Part shown: positions 45,644 to 54,699 of the stretch, in pieces
Position numbering within the stretch: position 1 is the first letter of the stretch
Layout: every line of letters begins with the position of its first letter
DNA from: Bog-756 sp963703145
GTDB lineage: Bacteria; Actinomycetota; Acidimicrobiia; Acidimicrobiales; RAAP-2
Direction: 5' to 3'
Length of the DNA: 64,000 nt
NCBI GenBank assembly: GCA_963703145.1
Contig: OY969793.1
Coordinates: 3,534,001 to 3,598,000 of the forward strand
Translations under genes and position numbers: made by a program
The notes under the pieces: generated by a model
The model's database searches: none
What the model was told of the DNA's origin: nothing
What the model saw: only the letters and a program-made list of their open reading frames with translations

Positions 45644-46461
45644 GCCGGGCCCCGGCCGGGCGACCCCGACACCCGGGCCACCACCAGGGCGGCCAGCCGG
45701 TCCTCGTTGCCGGCATCGCGGACCTCGACCCGCACCACGCCGTCGCCCACCAACTCGGCGGTGGCGCGCCCGGGCCCCACCCGGACGCCGGTGAAGAACC
45801 GGGCATCGAGCTCGACCACCGGCTGCCCGGTCAGCGATTCGGCGGCCGTCTCCCCGAGCAGGGTGACCATGCCGCCCTGGAGGGAGCCCGAGGCCTGCTG
45901 GACGAACGGGCGACGGTCGAGCTCGGTGATGCCCGGCGCGACGGCGCGGATACCCACCCGCTCGGGGAAGCTCACCGGCATCGACCCGGAAAAGGCCATA
46001 CCGTCGGGGATGGGTGGGGACAGGTCCTCAGGCCGGGCCGAGGCCATGAAGGTCAGGTAGGCCAGGGCCACCAGCTCGTCGGTCCCGGCATTGGTGAACC
46101 GGACCTCGCTGCCCACCGTGTTGCGCCCCTTCTTCAGGAGATCCGACGTCACGTCGAGCTCGGCGTCCATCGCTGGTGCCACCGTTCGCACCACCATGTC
46201 GAGCGTGACCGCCAGGCGCGGTGTCGAGGCGTGCATGGCGGGAACGCCGGCGATGCAGTCGGCGATGGTGAGGAGTACCGACGGCCGGGCCAGTGTCCCC
46301 GACGATCGCATGCCCGGGGTGATGGTGGCCCTCCCGGTGCCGTGGGATCCGGCATCGACCACGTGGAACTGGAACGACAGGTCGTTGATGAAGCTCCCGG
46401 TCTCGGACAAGAACCGTCGCGGTGGTTCGCTTCGCTGCACCTCGTCGTCGAGCCTGGTCAT
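45640..46461 (-). CDS. Double-hotdog thioesterase-like protein
   Basis: 273 residues. Two hotdog-like halves are seen: ATITPGMRSSGTLARPSVLLTIADCIAGVPAM (first) and ASGSLQGGMVTLLGETAAESLTGQPV (second), each with a central helix after a Gly-rich turn. It probably acts on acyl-CoA as a thioesterase; the catalytic residue is not assigned. It lies 49 bp downstream of the CoA-transferase and overlaps the LLM gene by 4 bp. Confidence 0.72.
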   Translation of the reverse strand: MTRLDDEVQRSEPPRRFLSETGSFINDLSFQFHVVDAGSHGTGRATITPGMRSSGTLARPSVLLTIADCIAGVPAMHASTPRLAVTLDMVVRTVAPAMDAELDVTSDLLKKGRNTVGSEVRFTNAGTDELVALAYLTFMASARPEDLSPPIPDGMAFSGSMPVSFPERVGIRAVAPGITELDRRPFVQQASGSLQGGMVTLLGETAAESLTGQPVVELDARFFTGVRVGPGRATAELVGDGVVRVEVRDAGNEDRLAALVVARVSGSPGRGPA

Positions 46462-46510
46462 GACGGATGGACATTACCTGCAGCGTGGGAGACCGCCGTT
46501 CTGCCGGCCT

Positions 46511-47746
46511 TCAGATCACACCGTCTCCGGCCAGGGAGTCGATCTCCTCGGCGGACAGGCCGACCAGCTCCCCCCACACCTCATCGTTGTGCTGGCCGAG
46601 GGCGGGGGCGGGCGACGGCGCCTTCGGCGTGACGCCGTCGAGCCGGGGGAAGGGCGCCTGTTGGAGATGGGGACCGGCCACCGGGTCGTCCACGGTCACC
46701 AGGTCGCCGCGGGCAGCCACGTGGGGATCGGCCACGATGTCGGCCGCCGTGTTGATGGTGGCGACGGGCACCCCGTGCTCGATGCAGACCGCCTCCACCT
46801 CATCGGCGGTGCGGGCTCCCACCCACGCTGCGACGATGCCGTTGATCTCGTCGGAGCTCTCGGCCCGCTGGGCCAGGGTCAACCAGCGCGGGTCGTCGAC
46901 CAGCTCCTCCCGGCCCATGGCCGCGGAGAGGCGGGCGAAGTTGGCATCGGAACCGGCCACGATGCAGACGTAGCGCCCGTCGCCGGCCAGGTAGTTGTCG
47001 AGGGGCGCCGAGTTGGCCATCCGGTTCCCCTCGCGTCCACGGGTCAGGCCCAGCCGGTCCTGTCCGGCGATGGTCCACTCCAGGATGCGCAGCACCGAGC
47101 CGTAGAGGGGGGCGTCGACCACGCCGCCGCGGCCGGTCCCGCCATCGGCCCGGTCACGCCGGTAGAGGGCGGCGGTGACCGCCTCGGCGGCGAAGACCCC
47201 GGTGAGGTAGTCCGACACGGTGACGCCGGTGCGCACCGGTGGGCCGTCGGGGAACCCGGTCAGGCCGAGGAGGCCGCCGAAGGCCATGCCGATCCGGTCC
47301 AGCCCGGGCCGCCGGGCATTGGGGCCGTCCTGACCGAACACGCTGATGCGGGCCCATACCAGCCGGGGATCACAGGCATCAGGCCCGATGGACCAGGCCT
47401 CCATGGTCCCGGGCCGGAAGTTCTCGCACACCACGTCAGCCCGGGACACCAGCCGGCGGAACAGGTCCTGGCCCCGGGTCTGGCGGAGGTCGAGGGTGAC
47501 CCCTTTGCGCCCGCGGCCCTCGACCGCCCACCACAGCGAGTAGTCGGGCCCGTCCCCGTCGGTGGGGACGAAGGGCCCGATGGTGCGCATGAAGTCACCG
47601 CCGCGGGGGTCTTCGATCTTGATCACCTCGGCCCCCATCTCGCCGAGCAGACCGGCACAGAACGGCGCGCTGATGCGGGTGCCGACGTCGATCACGCGCA
47701 GGCCGGCCAGTGGGGCGGCCCCGCCCGCCGGTCCGGCGTCAGTCAT
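46511..47746 (-). CDS. CaiB/BaiF (family III) CoA-transferase
   Basis: 411 residues. LAGLRVIDVGTRISAPFCAGLLGEMGAEVIKIEDP, VSRADVVCENFRPGTME, VWARISVFGQDGP and GVTVSDYLTGVFAAEAV (with the catalytic Asp) are family hallmarks. It loads CoA onto a carboxylic acid for the following enoyl-CoA hydratase and acyl-CoA dehydrogenase steps. Its start overlaps the stop of the upstream hydratase by 8 bp. Confidence 0.94.
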   Translation of the reverse strand: MTDAGPAGGAAPLAGLRVIDVGTRISAPFCAGLLGEMGAEVIKIEDPRGGDFMRTIGPFVPTDGDGPDYSLWWAVEGRGRKGVTLDLRQTRGQDLFRRLVSRADVVCENFRPGTMEAWSIGPDACDPRLVWARISVFGQDGPNARRPGLDRIGMAFGGLLGLTGFPDGPPVRTGVTVSDYLTGVFAAEAVTAALYRRDRADGGTGRGGVVDAPLYGSVLRILEWTIAGQDRLGLTRGREGNRMANSAPLDNYLAGDGRYVCIVAGSDANFARLSAAMGREELVDDPRWLTLAQRAESSDEINGIVAAWVGARTADEVEAVCIEHGVPVATINTAADIVADPHVAARGDLVTVDDPVAGPHLQQAPFPRLDGVTPKAPSPAPALGQHNDEVWGELVGLSAEEIDSLAGDGVI

Positions 47747-48566
47747 CGCGGTGCTCGGCGAAGACCTCCTGCATCGAGGACTTGGACTTCCGCGCCTCCA
47801 GGGCGTTCAGGGCCGTGGCGGTGTTGTGCATCCAGTGGTGGGCCATGAAGTGGTACTTCCACGACTCCTCCTTGCCCATCAAGGTGGCCGTGTTGTTGAT
47901 GGTGTCCTTGACCACCTGGGCGGTGGTGGGCGGCACCAGCGCCACCCGCTCGGCCAGCTCCCGGGTGCGTTCGGCCAACTCGGCGGCGGGCACCACCCGG
48001 TTGACCATCCCTAGGCGCCATGCCTCTTGGGCATCGATCTTCTCGCCGGTCCAGAGGAACTCCTTGGCCTTGCGGATGCCCAGCTCCCAGGGCTCCACCA
48101 ACAGCTCGACGCCGGCGCCGGTCATCCGAAGGACCGGGTTGGAGAAGACGGCATCGTCAGCTGCCACGATCAGGTCGCACATGCAGGCCAGCATCAGTCC
48201 GGCCGCAACCACCGCCCCCTGCACTTGGGCGATAGTGGGCTTGCGGAAGGCGTAGAGCCGTTTGCACCGCTCGAAGTACATGACCTGCTCATGACGGAAT
48301 TTGCCCTCGGGGGTGTCCCGCATGGTCCGCCAGTGGTCGGGTTCGGCCCCTCCCACCAGTGCCTTGAGGTCATGACCGGCCGAGAAGTGCTTGCCCGCGC
48401 CGGCCAGGATCACCACGCGCACCTCGTCGTCGTCGTCCGCCTGGTCGAGGAACCCGTCGATCCCGTCGATGAGGGCGGTGTCCTGGGCGTTGGCCACCTC
48501 CGGCCGGTTCATGGTGATGGTGGCCACGTGTCCGTCCACCTCGTAGACGACGGCCTGCTCGCTCAT
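47739..48566 (-). CDS. Enoyl-CoA hydratase/isomerase family
   Basis: 275 residues. HFSAGHDLKALVGG and QGAVVAAGLMLACMCDLIVAADDAVFSNPV form the crotonase active site; the first usual catalytic Glu position is not conserved (region MTGAGVELLVEP), so it may not be a simple hydratase. ATG start overlaps the acyl-CoA dehydrogenase stop (ATGA) and its stop overlaps the CoA-transferase start, so it is tightly coupled in the operon. Confidence 0.9.
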   Translation of the reverse strand: MSEQAVVYEVDGHVATITMNRPEVANAQDTALIDGIDGFLDQADDDDEVRVVILAGAGKHFSAGHDLKALVGGAEPDHWRTMRDTPEGKFRHEQVMYFERCKRLYAFRKPTIAQVQGAVVAAGLMLACMCDLIVAADDAVFSNPVLRMTGAGVELLVEPWELGIRKAKEFLWTGEKIDAQEAWRLGMVNRVVPAAELAERTRELAERVALVPPTTAQVVKDTINNTATLMGKEESWKYHFMAHHWMHNTATALNALEARKSKSSMQEVFAEHRDD

Positions 48567-49780
48567 CCCGCTCCCTTCGTCGCCCCGGCGGCTGCCGGGC
48601 GTCTGGGCGCCCGGGGCAGACCGAGGACCCGTTCGGCGATGACATTACGTTGGATCTCGTTCGTGCCGGCCCAGATGGACGAGGCCTGGTAGTAGAGCCA
48701 GGCCCGCTGCCACTGGCCGTCCCCGGGGTTGTCGGTCGCACCCCTCCACAGCGGTGCGCTGTCGCCCACCACGCCCATGGCGGTCTCCTGGAAGCGCTTG
48801 GACATCTCACTCCAGTACAGCTTGAGGGCGCTGCCCTCGGGACCCGGATCGAGCCCCTGGGCCAGTCGGCTCACGCTGCGCAGGTTGTGGAGCTGGAAGA
48901 GCCGGATCTCCACGTAGGCCTGGGCCAGGGCTCCGGCGGTGGCCCGGTCGCCCGCGCTGCCATTCTCCTCAGCCAGGCGGAACAGTTCCTCAAGCAGCTG
49001 CATGTGGATCACCAGCTGACGCGGATTGGTGCCCCGCTCGTGGGAGAGGGTGGAGTTGGCCACTCGCCAGCCCTCGTGCTCGGGGCCGATGAGCTGGTCG
49101 TCGGGCACGAACACGTCGGTGAGGAACACCTCGTTGAACTCGGCCTCGCCGGTGAGCTGCACCAGCGGTCGGACGTCGACGCCCGGGTGGTGCATGTCCA
49201 CCACCAGGTAGGAGATTCCCTTGTGCTTGGGGGCAGCCAGGTCGGTCCGCGCCAGGCAGACGCCCCAATCGGCGAACTGGGCGTAGGAGGTCCACACCTT
49301 CTGTCCGTTGACCAGCCATCCGCCGTCGACCCGGTCGGCACGGGTGACCAGTCCGGCCAGGTCGCTGCCCGCGGCCGGCTCGCTGAACAGCTGGCACCAC
49401 AGCTCCTCGGCGGTGCGGATCTTCGACAGCCACCGGCCCTTCTGGTCGTTCGTCCCGTGAGCCAACAGGGTGGGCGCGGCCAGGTTCAACCCGATCCGCC
49501 CGACCATCTCGGGGGCCCGGGCCCGGGCCAACTCGTCCTGGACGATGTAGTGCTCGACGGCACCCGCCCCGCGTCCGCCGTACTCGGCCGGCCACGCCAC
49601 GCCGACCCAGCCGCCCGACGCCAGGCGGCCCTGCCAATCACGGAGGAACGCCACCTCGCGGTCGAGGTCGTCGAACCGGGGCGGCAGGCCCTTGCCATAC
49701 TCCCAGGGGAGGTTGGCGACCAACCAGGCGCGCACGTCCGAGCGGAAGGACTCTTGTTCCGCGGTGGGGGTCAGATCCAC
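48563..49780 (-). CDS. Acyl-CoA dehydrogenase, first gene of a leftward operon
   Basis: About 405 residues, FAD enzyme that introduces the alpha,beta double bond. VDLTPTAEQESFRSDVRAWLVANLP opens it; LFSEPAAGSDLAGL, VWTSYAQFADWGVCLARTD and SSIWAGTNEIQRNVIAERVLGLPR are the family FAD and C-terminal motifs. GTG 49780 is chosen as the natural family start; GTG 49798 would add six residues. It is 32 bp from the divergent dehydrogenase start. Operon order: this gene, hydratase, CoA-transferase, thioesterase, LLM, SnoaL. Confidence 0.92.
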   Translation of the reverse strand: MDLTPTAEQESFRSDVRAWLVANLPWEYGKGLPPRFDDLDREVAFLRDWQGRLASGGWVGVAWPAEYGGRGAGAVEHYIVQDELARARAPEMVGRIGLNLAAPTLLAHGTNDQKGRWLSKIRTAEELWCQLFSEPAAGSDLAGLVTRADRVDGGWLVNGQKVWTSYAQFADWGVCLARTDLAAPKHKGISYLVVDMHHPGVDVRPLVQLTGEAEFNEVFLTDVFVPDDQLIGPEHEGWRVANSTLSHERGTNPRQLVIHMQLLEELFRLAEENGSAGDRATAGALAQAYVEIRLFQLHNLRSVSRLAQGLDPGPEGSALKLYWSEMSKRFQETAMGVVGDSAPLWRGATDNPGDGQWQRAWLYYQASSIWAGTNEIQRNVIAERVLGLPRAPRRPAAAGATKGAG

Positions 49781-49812
49781 CGAATCAGCTTCGCACACGA
49801 GGTCGGCCTACG

Positions 49813-50904
49813 ATGCTGCTCGTGGATTTCGAGCTGTCGGACGATCAACTGGCCCTCCAAGAAGCGGCGCGAGCCCTGCTCGACGACCGCGCCGACCATG
49901 ACCATGTGCGCGCCCACCTGGCGTCGGGGGAGCCGTTCGACGCCGGCCTGTGGCAGGCCATGGCGGAACAGGGCTGGCTGGGTGTGACGCTGGCCGAGGA
50001 CGACGGGGGATTGGGAGCGGGATGGGTCGAGGCCGCCGTGCTGCTGGAGGAGATCGGGCGGCATACGGCGCCGGTGCCCTTCCTCCCGAGCTTGTTGGCC
50101 CTCGATGTCCTGTCGGTTTCCGGCCGCGCTCCTAAGGGATGGGTGACCGCCCTGTCGAGTGGCGAGCGCATGGGCTGCGTGGGGTGGAACCGCGACCCGG
50201 ATGCCCTGGCGGCCACGCCCGCCGGCGACGGTTGGACCCTGACGGGCCGGGTCGGCCCGGTCGAAGGGGCATCGGTGGCCGACATCGCCGTGGTGGTGGC
50301 CTCGGGCGAGGTGTTCGCCGTCGATCTTGCCGAGCAGGGACGTCCACCGCCAGAGCCGGCGATGGACGTCACCCGCACGCTGTCGTGGCTCACCCTGGAG
50401 GGGACCCCGGCCGTTCACCTGGGTGGGGTCGCCCTGGCCCAGGGACTGGTCGACCGCGGCGCGGTCGGGGCGTCGGCCGAGATGCTGGGCGGTGGTGGCC
50501 GGGTCCTGGAACTGGCGGTCCAGTACGCCAAGGACCGGATCCAGTTCGACCAGCCCATCGGCAGCTTCCAGGCCATCAAGCACCGGTGCGCCGACATGGT
50601 CGTCGACGTCGAGGGCATGCGCTCGAGCACCTGGTACGCGGCCTGGGCCCTGTCAGCCGGCGAGGAGGACACCTCGGTGGCGGCCTCGACGGCCAAGGTG
50701 TGGTCGACCGAGGCGGCCAAGCGGGTCATGGCCTCGGGGTTGCAGGTCCACGGCGGCATCGGCTTCACCTGGGAGCACGACCTCCACCTGTATCTGAAGC
50801 GCAGCCAGTTCGACCGGGTGAGCTACGGCGACGCCTCGTTCCATCGCCAACGCCTGGCCGGCCTGTTGCGGGCCCGCCTGGCCGATGCCTCGGGCATCTT
50901 CTGA
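49813..50904 (+). CDS. Acyl-CoA dehydrogenase (short, FadE-like partner type)
   Basis: 363 residues. FELSDDQLALQEAARALLDDR opens it, followed by LGVTLAEDDGGLGAGWVEAAVLLEEIGR and the C-terminal YAKDRIQFDQPIGSFQAIKHRCADM and GLQVHGGIGFTWEHDLHLYLKRSQ. It is shorter than the neighbour and lacks a clear TEP-type FAD loop. In steroid-degrading actinobacteria, dehydrogenases of this kind pair as alpha2beta2 heterotetramers; with the divergent 48563-49780 gene it may form such a pair. Leaderless start possible. Confidence 0.9.
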   Translation: MLLVDFELSDDQLALQEAARALLDDRADHDHVRAHLASGEPFDAGLWQAMAEQGWLGVTLAEDDGGLGAGWVEAAVLLEEIGRHTAPVPFLPSLLALDVLSVSGRAPKGWVTALSSGERMGCVGWNRDPDALAATPAGDGWTLTGRVGPVEGASVADIAVVVASGEVFAVDLAEQGRPPPEPAMDVTRTLSWLTLEGTPAVHLGGVALAQGLVDRGAVGASAEMLGGGGRVLELAVQYAKDRIQFDQPIGSFQAIKHRCADMVVDVEGMRSSTWYAAWALSAGEEDTSVAASTAKVWSTEAAKRVMASGLQVHGGIGFTWEHDLHLYLKRSQFDRVSYGDASFHRQRLAGLLRARLADASGIF

Positions 50905-50964
50905 TGACGATCGACGAAGGCAGACCGACACCCGACTGAACCACGCACCGCCAAGGGGGAGAAT

Positions 50965-51456
50965 GTGCAGGACCACAATTTTGACTTCACCGTCGAGGGG
51001 ACGCCCGAAGAGGTCTGGGACGCATTGTGGGCCTACACGCGCCGCGACATCACCACGGACTCGGTGACCATCGAGATCTATCACCCCGGGGACGAGGCCG
51101 GGAACGGATTGGTGCGGCACTGCACCTTCCCGGTGCCCAAGTACCTGCTGTCGGGTGGGAGGGCGCAGTCCTGGGAGTGGATCACCGAGGCCGAGCGACC
51201 GGTGAGTTGGCGCTATGACGCCATCGGCAAGCCCCTGTGGTCCAAAGCCACCGGGTGGACCCGCCTCGAGGAGGTGGGTGAGGGCAGGACGAGGGTCTTG
51301 TTCCGGGAGACCTACGAGGCCCAGAACACATTGGCGCGCATCCTTCTCGAGAAGCGGGTGCACCACTTCATCTCGAAGGACAACGACACACTGATCGAAG
51401 CCTCCCTGGTGAAGACCCTGGAGCGGCGTCGGGCCAAAAAGAGCAGCGCCGGCTGA
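50965..51456 (+). CDS. SRPBCC (START-like) domain protein
   Basis: 163 residues. DFTVEGTPEEVWDALWAYTRRD opening, the central SWEWITEAERPVSWRYDA and RVLFRETYEAQN strands and the long C-terminal helix match the SRPBCC hydrophobic-ligand fold. No catalytic role can be assigned. GTG 50965 has AAGGGGGAG upstream. It follows the acyl-CoA dehydrogenase by 60 bp and may be co-transcribed. Confidence 0.83.
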   Translation: MQDHNFDFTVEGTPEEVWDALWAYTRRDITTDSVTIEIYHPGDEAGNGLVRHCTFPVPKYLLSGGRAQSWEWITEAERPVSWRYDAIGKPLWSKATGWTRLEEVGEGRTRVLFRETYEAQNTLARILLEKRVHHFISKDNDTLIEASLVKTLERRRAKKSSAG

Positions 51457-51492
51457 CTCGCCGGGAACTCGCCCGACTGAGGGTCGCGTGCC

Positions 51493-52995
51493 TCAGTCGC
51501 CGGTGTCTGCCTCGGCCAGCCGGGCCACGACCGTCCGACGCAGCAGCTTGCCGGTATCGGTCCTCGGCAGTTCGGGCCAGAACTCGATGGTCTCGGGCGT
51601 CTTGGACGACCGGAGGCGGGAGCGCACCAGATCCTGGAGCTCCTCGGCGCTGGTCTCATCCGCGGAACCCTCGCCCGCCACGACGACGGCCACGAGCCGT
51701 TGGCCCCAGTGGTCGTCGGGCATCCCGACCACGACGGCGTCGACGATGCCGTCGTGGTCGAGCAGGACATCCTCGATCTCGGCGGGGGCGATGTTCTCGC
51801 CGCCCCGGATGATGGTGTCGTCGGCCCGCCCCTCGACGAACACGTAACCGTCCTCGTCGATCCACCCCCGGTCACGCGTCGGGAACCAGCCGTCGTCCTC
51901 GATCAGGGTCACCCCGGCGTACTCACCAGAGATCTGGTCCCCCCGGAGGAACAACAGCCCGACCTGGTCAGCCCCCAGCGGGGTGCCGTCGTCGTCGCGG
52001 ACCTCCAGCTCGATACCGGGCACCAGCCGGCCCACCGATCCGAGCCGGGCCCGGGCCGCCGGATCGTCGGACGCAAAGGCGGCCCGGTGGTCCTCGGGGC
52101 CGAGCAGCGCGATGGTCGAGCTGGTCTCGGTGAGTCCGTAGGCGTTGACGAAGCCGGTGGTGGGGAACAGCTCCAACGCCCGGTAGAGCACCGGTGTGGG
52201 CATCCGGGCTCCGCCGTAGGAGAGGGACACGAGGCTCGGGGTCTCGGCATCGTCGGCGTCGCGCAGGTGGTCGACGATCTGGGCCAGCATCGTCGGCACC
52301 ACCATGGCCTGGGTCACCTTCTCGTCCCGGACGATGCCGAGCCAGGTCGCAGGGTCGAAGCGGTCGAGGTAGATGATCCGGCGCCCCGCATAGAGGTTGC
52401 TCAAGAGGTTGGCCACGCCGGCCACGTGGTACGGCGGGACCGACACCAGCGTGGCGCCGTCCTCATCGGCACTGGCGAACTCGACGGTGCCGAACAGGTA
52501 GGACATCAGGTGGCGGTGGCGGAGCACGGCGGCCTTCGGTGCCGCCGTGGTGCCGCTGGTGTACAGCAGCACGCAGGGAAGGTCAGGGTCCGGTGGTGGT
52601 GGCGACTCGGCGCCACTGCGGTCCAGTGAGTCCATGAACGCCTGGCGGTCGGCCGATCGCTCGGGATCGGCGAAGGCGGGACGGTCCCCTTCATAGACCA
52701 CGAAGGATCCCGGGTGGGCCTCGATCTGGGCGGAGAGCTGCTCGGCTCCCAGCCGGTAGTTGAGGGGGATGAAGGGGACCCCGGCGCCGGCCGCCCCGAA
52801 CAGGGCCACTGGGTAGGCGACGTGGTTGCTGCCGAGGTAGACGACCGAGGGAACACCCAGAGCGGTGAACCGCTCCGAGGCGGCCCAGGAGTACTCGGCC
52901 AAGGTTCCGTGGTCGACGGTCGTGCCACCGATGGTGATGGCATCCCGGTCGGCGAACCCCGAGTGGGTCATGTCGAGCACGAGGCCGAGGTGCAT
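51493..52995 (-). CDS. AMP-forming acyl-CoA ligase (FadD-like)
   Basis: 500 residues. Activates a carboxylic acid with ATP and CoA. Visible motifs are LLYTSGTTAAPKAAVLRH (P-loop-like), NAYGLTETSS, GWFPTRDRGWIDEDGYVFVEGRADDTIIRGGENIAPAEIE and the catalytic Lys in LPRTDTGKLLRR. It lies 9 bp after a small gene on the same strand, in the operon that begins with the enoyl-CoA hydratase-like gene. Confidence 0.94.
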   Translation of the reverse strand: MHLGLVLDMTHSGFADRDAITIGGTTVDHGTLAEYSWAASERFTALGVPSVVYLGSNHVAYPVALFGAAGAGVPFIPLNYRLGAEQLSAQIEAHPGSFVVYEGDRPAFADPERSADRQAFMDSLDRSGAESPPPPDPDLPCVLLYTSGTTAAPKAAVLRHRHLMSYLFGTVEFASADEDGATLVSVPPYHVAGVANLLSNLYAGRRIIYLDRFDPATWLGIVRDEKVTQAMVVPTMLAQIVDHLRDADDAETPSLVSLSYGGARMPTPVLYRALELFPTTGFVNAYGLTETSSTIALLGPEDHRAAFASDDPAARARLGSVGRLVPGIELEVRDDDGTPLGADQVGLLFLRGDQISGEYAGVTLIEDDGWFPTRDRGWIDEDGYVFVEGRADDTIIRGGENIAPAEIEDVLLDHDGIVDAVVVGMPDDHWGQRLVAVVVAGEGSADETSAEELQDLVRSRLRSSKTPETIEFWPELPRTDTGKLLRRTVVARLAEADTGD

Positions 52996-53004
52996 GGCGG
53001 CCGT

Positions 53005-53310
53005 TCAGTCCGACGAGGGGAGCGGTTTGGCGCTCTTGACCTCGAGCACCTTGCCGTCGAGTGCCAGCGCACCGTTACCGGGCTTGGTGCACAGGATCTC
53101 GATGGTGCCGGCCTCGTCCACGTAGCGCTTGCCCAACAGGACCGACCCCTCGCTGCCGGGCGCGATGTCGCCAGGAGTCGCATCGTCGTCCTTGGCCACC
53201 ATCGGCCGACCGCCCGAGGTCAGGGTGACCGACTCGTCCGGGGCCCGGATCACCACCACCTCTGCGGTCCCGACGGCGCTCTTCAGTTGCGTCCCAGCCT
53301 TCAACTCCAT
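53005..53310 (-). CDS. Small conserved-type protein beside the acyl-CoA ligase
   Basis: 101 residues, not assigned a function. MELKAGTQLKSAVGTAEVVVIRAPDESV is followed by a beta-rich middle (SGGRPMVAKDD, GSEGSVLLGKRYVDEAGTIEILC). Similar small proteins occur next to FadD genes in mycobacteria, to my recollection. ATG 53310 has AAGGGA upstream. Its stop lies 9 bp before the ligase start. Confidence 0.7.
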   Translation of the reverse strand: MELKAGTQLKSAVGTAEVVVIRAPDESVTLTSGGRPMVAKDDDATPGDIAPGSEGSVLLGKRYVDEAGTIEILCTKPGNGALALDGKVLEVKSAKPLPSSD

Positions 53311-53457
53311 GGAAATCCCTTCTCTGCTGCGGCCCTGGCGGGGTCCGTCGGCCACCGTCGGTATGCCTCACGGCGTCGGGCCCCGGCTCCATGACCCGTG
53401 ATCCGTCCCCATGGGACGACCGTTTTCGGCGTGATGCTACACCGGTTGGATTCGGGC

Positions 53458-54534
53458 TCACGAGGCCGGACCGTGCGGCGCGTCGGCGACCCGGTCGACC
53501 AGTCCCCAGCTGGCGGCGGTGGGCGCGTCGAGCTCGAGGGCGCTGATGGCCAGGTACGCCGTTCGTTGTCGTCCGATCCGCCGCGGCAGGCTGACCGTCC
53601 CCCCGGCGCCCGGGACCAGGCCCATTGACACCTCGGGAAGCCGAACGACCGTGGTGGGGTCGGCCGCCACCCGGTGGGCGAAGGCGGCCAGTTCCACGCC
53701 GGCGCCGATGCAGGACCCCTGGATCCTCACCTCGGTCCGAGCGGAGCACCGCTCCATCCAGATGGCCGCTCCCCGGGCCACCCGGACGGCGTGGGCGGTC
53801 GCCGGGTCCGGAGCCGAGCCGAACTCCTCGAGATCTCCTCCGCTGCAGAAGGACGGGCCGGCGCCCTCCAGCCGGACCCGGGCGATCGTGGGGTCGAGGG
53901 CCGCCACCTGCAGTGCCGACACGAGGCCGTCACGCATGGCCGAGTTGTAGGCGTTGTGGACCCGTGGCCGGTTCAGCGTGATCACCAGGACATCGCCCTG
54001 GCGGTCCACGGCCACCGCCACGCCGTCGAGTCGGGCCCCGTCCTCACCAGAGCTCGAGGCGGCCTCGACCGGGGTACGGGACGGCCGGCGTGCCAGCCAC
54101 GCCCGGTGCTCGGGGCCCGACTGCAGCATCGAGTAGACGAACGACTCGGCCACCAGCGCGTCGGCCACCGACAGCGTCGGCGAGAACCGCAGCAGCTCGG
54201 CCAGGGCCGTGGCGGCCTGGGGCGAGGAGCGACAGGCGGCGTCCAGCCCGGCCAGCACCGCGGGGAGGTCTGTGCACGACACCCAGGGTGCGGCCGCAGC
54301 CGGCCGGTCGGTGAGCAGGATGTCGACCCCGGCAGGCTCGGGCAGGGGTGTGCCGCCGGTCCACACGCCGACCACGACACAGGGGAGGAACGAGGTGGTC
54401 GGGCCGATGTCGGGGCCGCGGTCCAACTCGACGACGCAGAGCGGGCGCCCGATCAGGGGACCCACCTGCTCGGCCCCGATGGTGGCGCCGGCGGTGGCGT
54501 CCCCGAGGAGTGAGCGGAAGTCGTCCGCGGTCAT
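53458..54534 (-). CDS. Enoyl-CoA hydratase-like protein with a degenerate N-terminal half
   Basis: About 358 residues. The C-terminal half is a crotonase (VLVITLNRPRVHNAYNSAMRDGL, FCSGGDLEEFG, GSCIGAGVELAAFAHRVAAD, LPEVSMGLVPGAGGTVSLPRRIG). The N-terminal 160 residues resemble the helical end of a second crotonase domain (LAELLRFSPTLSVADALVAESFVYSMLQSGPEHRAWLA) but lack its active-site motifs. The start is uncertain: ATG 54534 is used, GTG 54570 is possible. First gene of the operon ending with the acyl-CoA ligase. Confidence 0.82.
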   Translation of the reverse strand: MTADDFRSLLGDATAGATIGAEQVGPLIGRPLCVVELDRGPDIGPTTSFLPCVVVGVWTGGTPLPEPAGVDILLTDRPAAAAPWVSCTDLPAVLAGLDAACRSSPQAATALAELLRFSPTLSVADALVAESFVYSMLQSGPEHRAWLARRPSRTPVEAASSSGEDGARLDGVAVAVDRQGDVLVITLNRPRVHNAYNSAMRDGLVSALQVAALDPTIARVRLEGAGPSFCSGGDLEEFGSAPDPATAHAVRVARGAAIWMERCSARTEVRIQGSCIGAGVELAAFAHRVAADPTTVVRLPEVSMGLVPGAGGTVSLPRRIGRQRTAYLAISALELDAPTAASWGLVDRVADAPHGPAS

Positions 54535-54626
54535 CGTGGGCACCGACTCGGATGCGCCGTGAGCAGCCACGCAGGTGAGCGTAGTGCCGCCGGAATCCGA
54601 CCTGATGGGGGTCCCGAGCACGGCTG

Positions 54627-54654
54627 TTCACCGAGATGGCGACCGGGCTAGCAT
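54627..54654 (+). promoter_or_regulatory. Possible promoter of the aldehyde dehydrogenase gene
   Basis: TTCACC (54627-54632) and TAGCAT (54649-54654) are 16 bp apart, 45 bp upstream of the ATG. The match to consensus is only fair. Confidence 0.3.
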
Positions 54655-54699
54655 CGACACGTTGCGCCGGACATCCAGCCGGCTCGGGGAGGGTATGCC

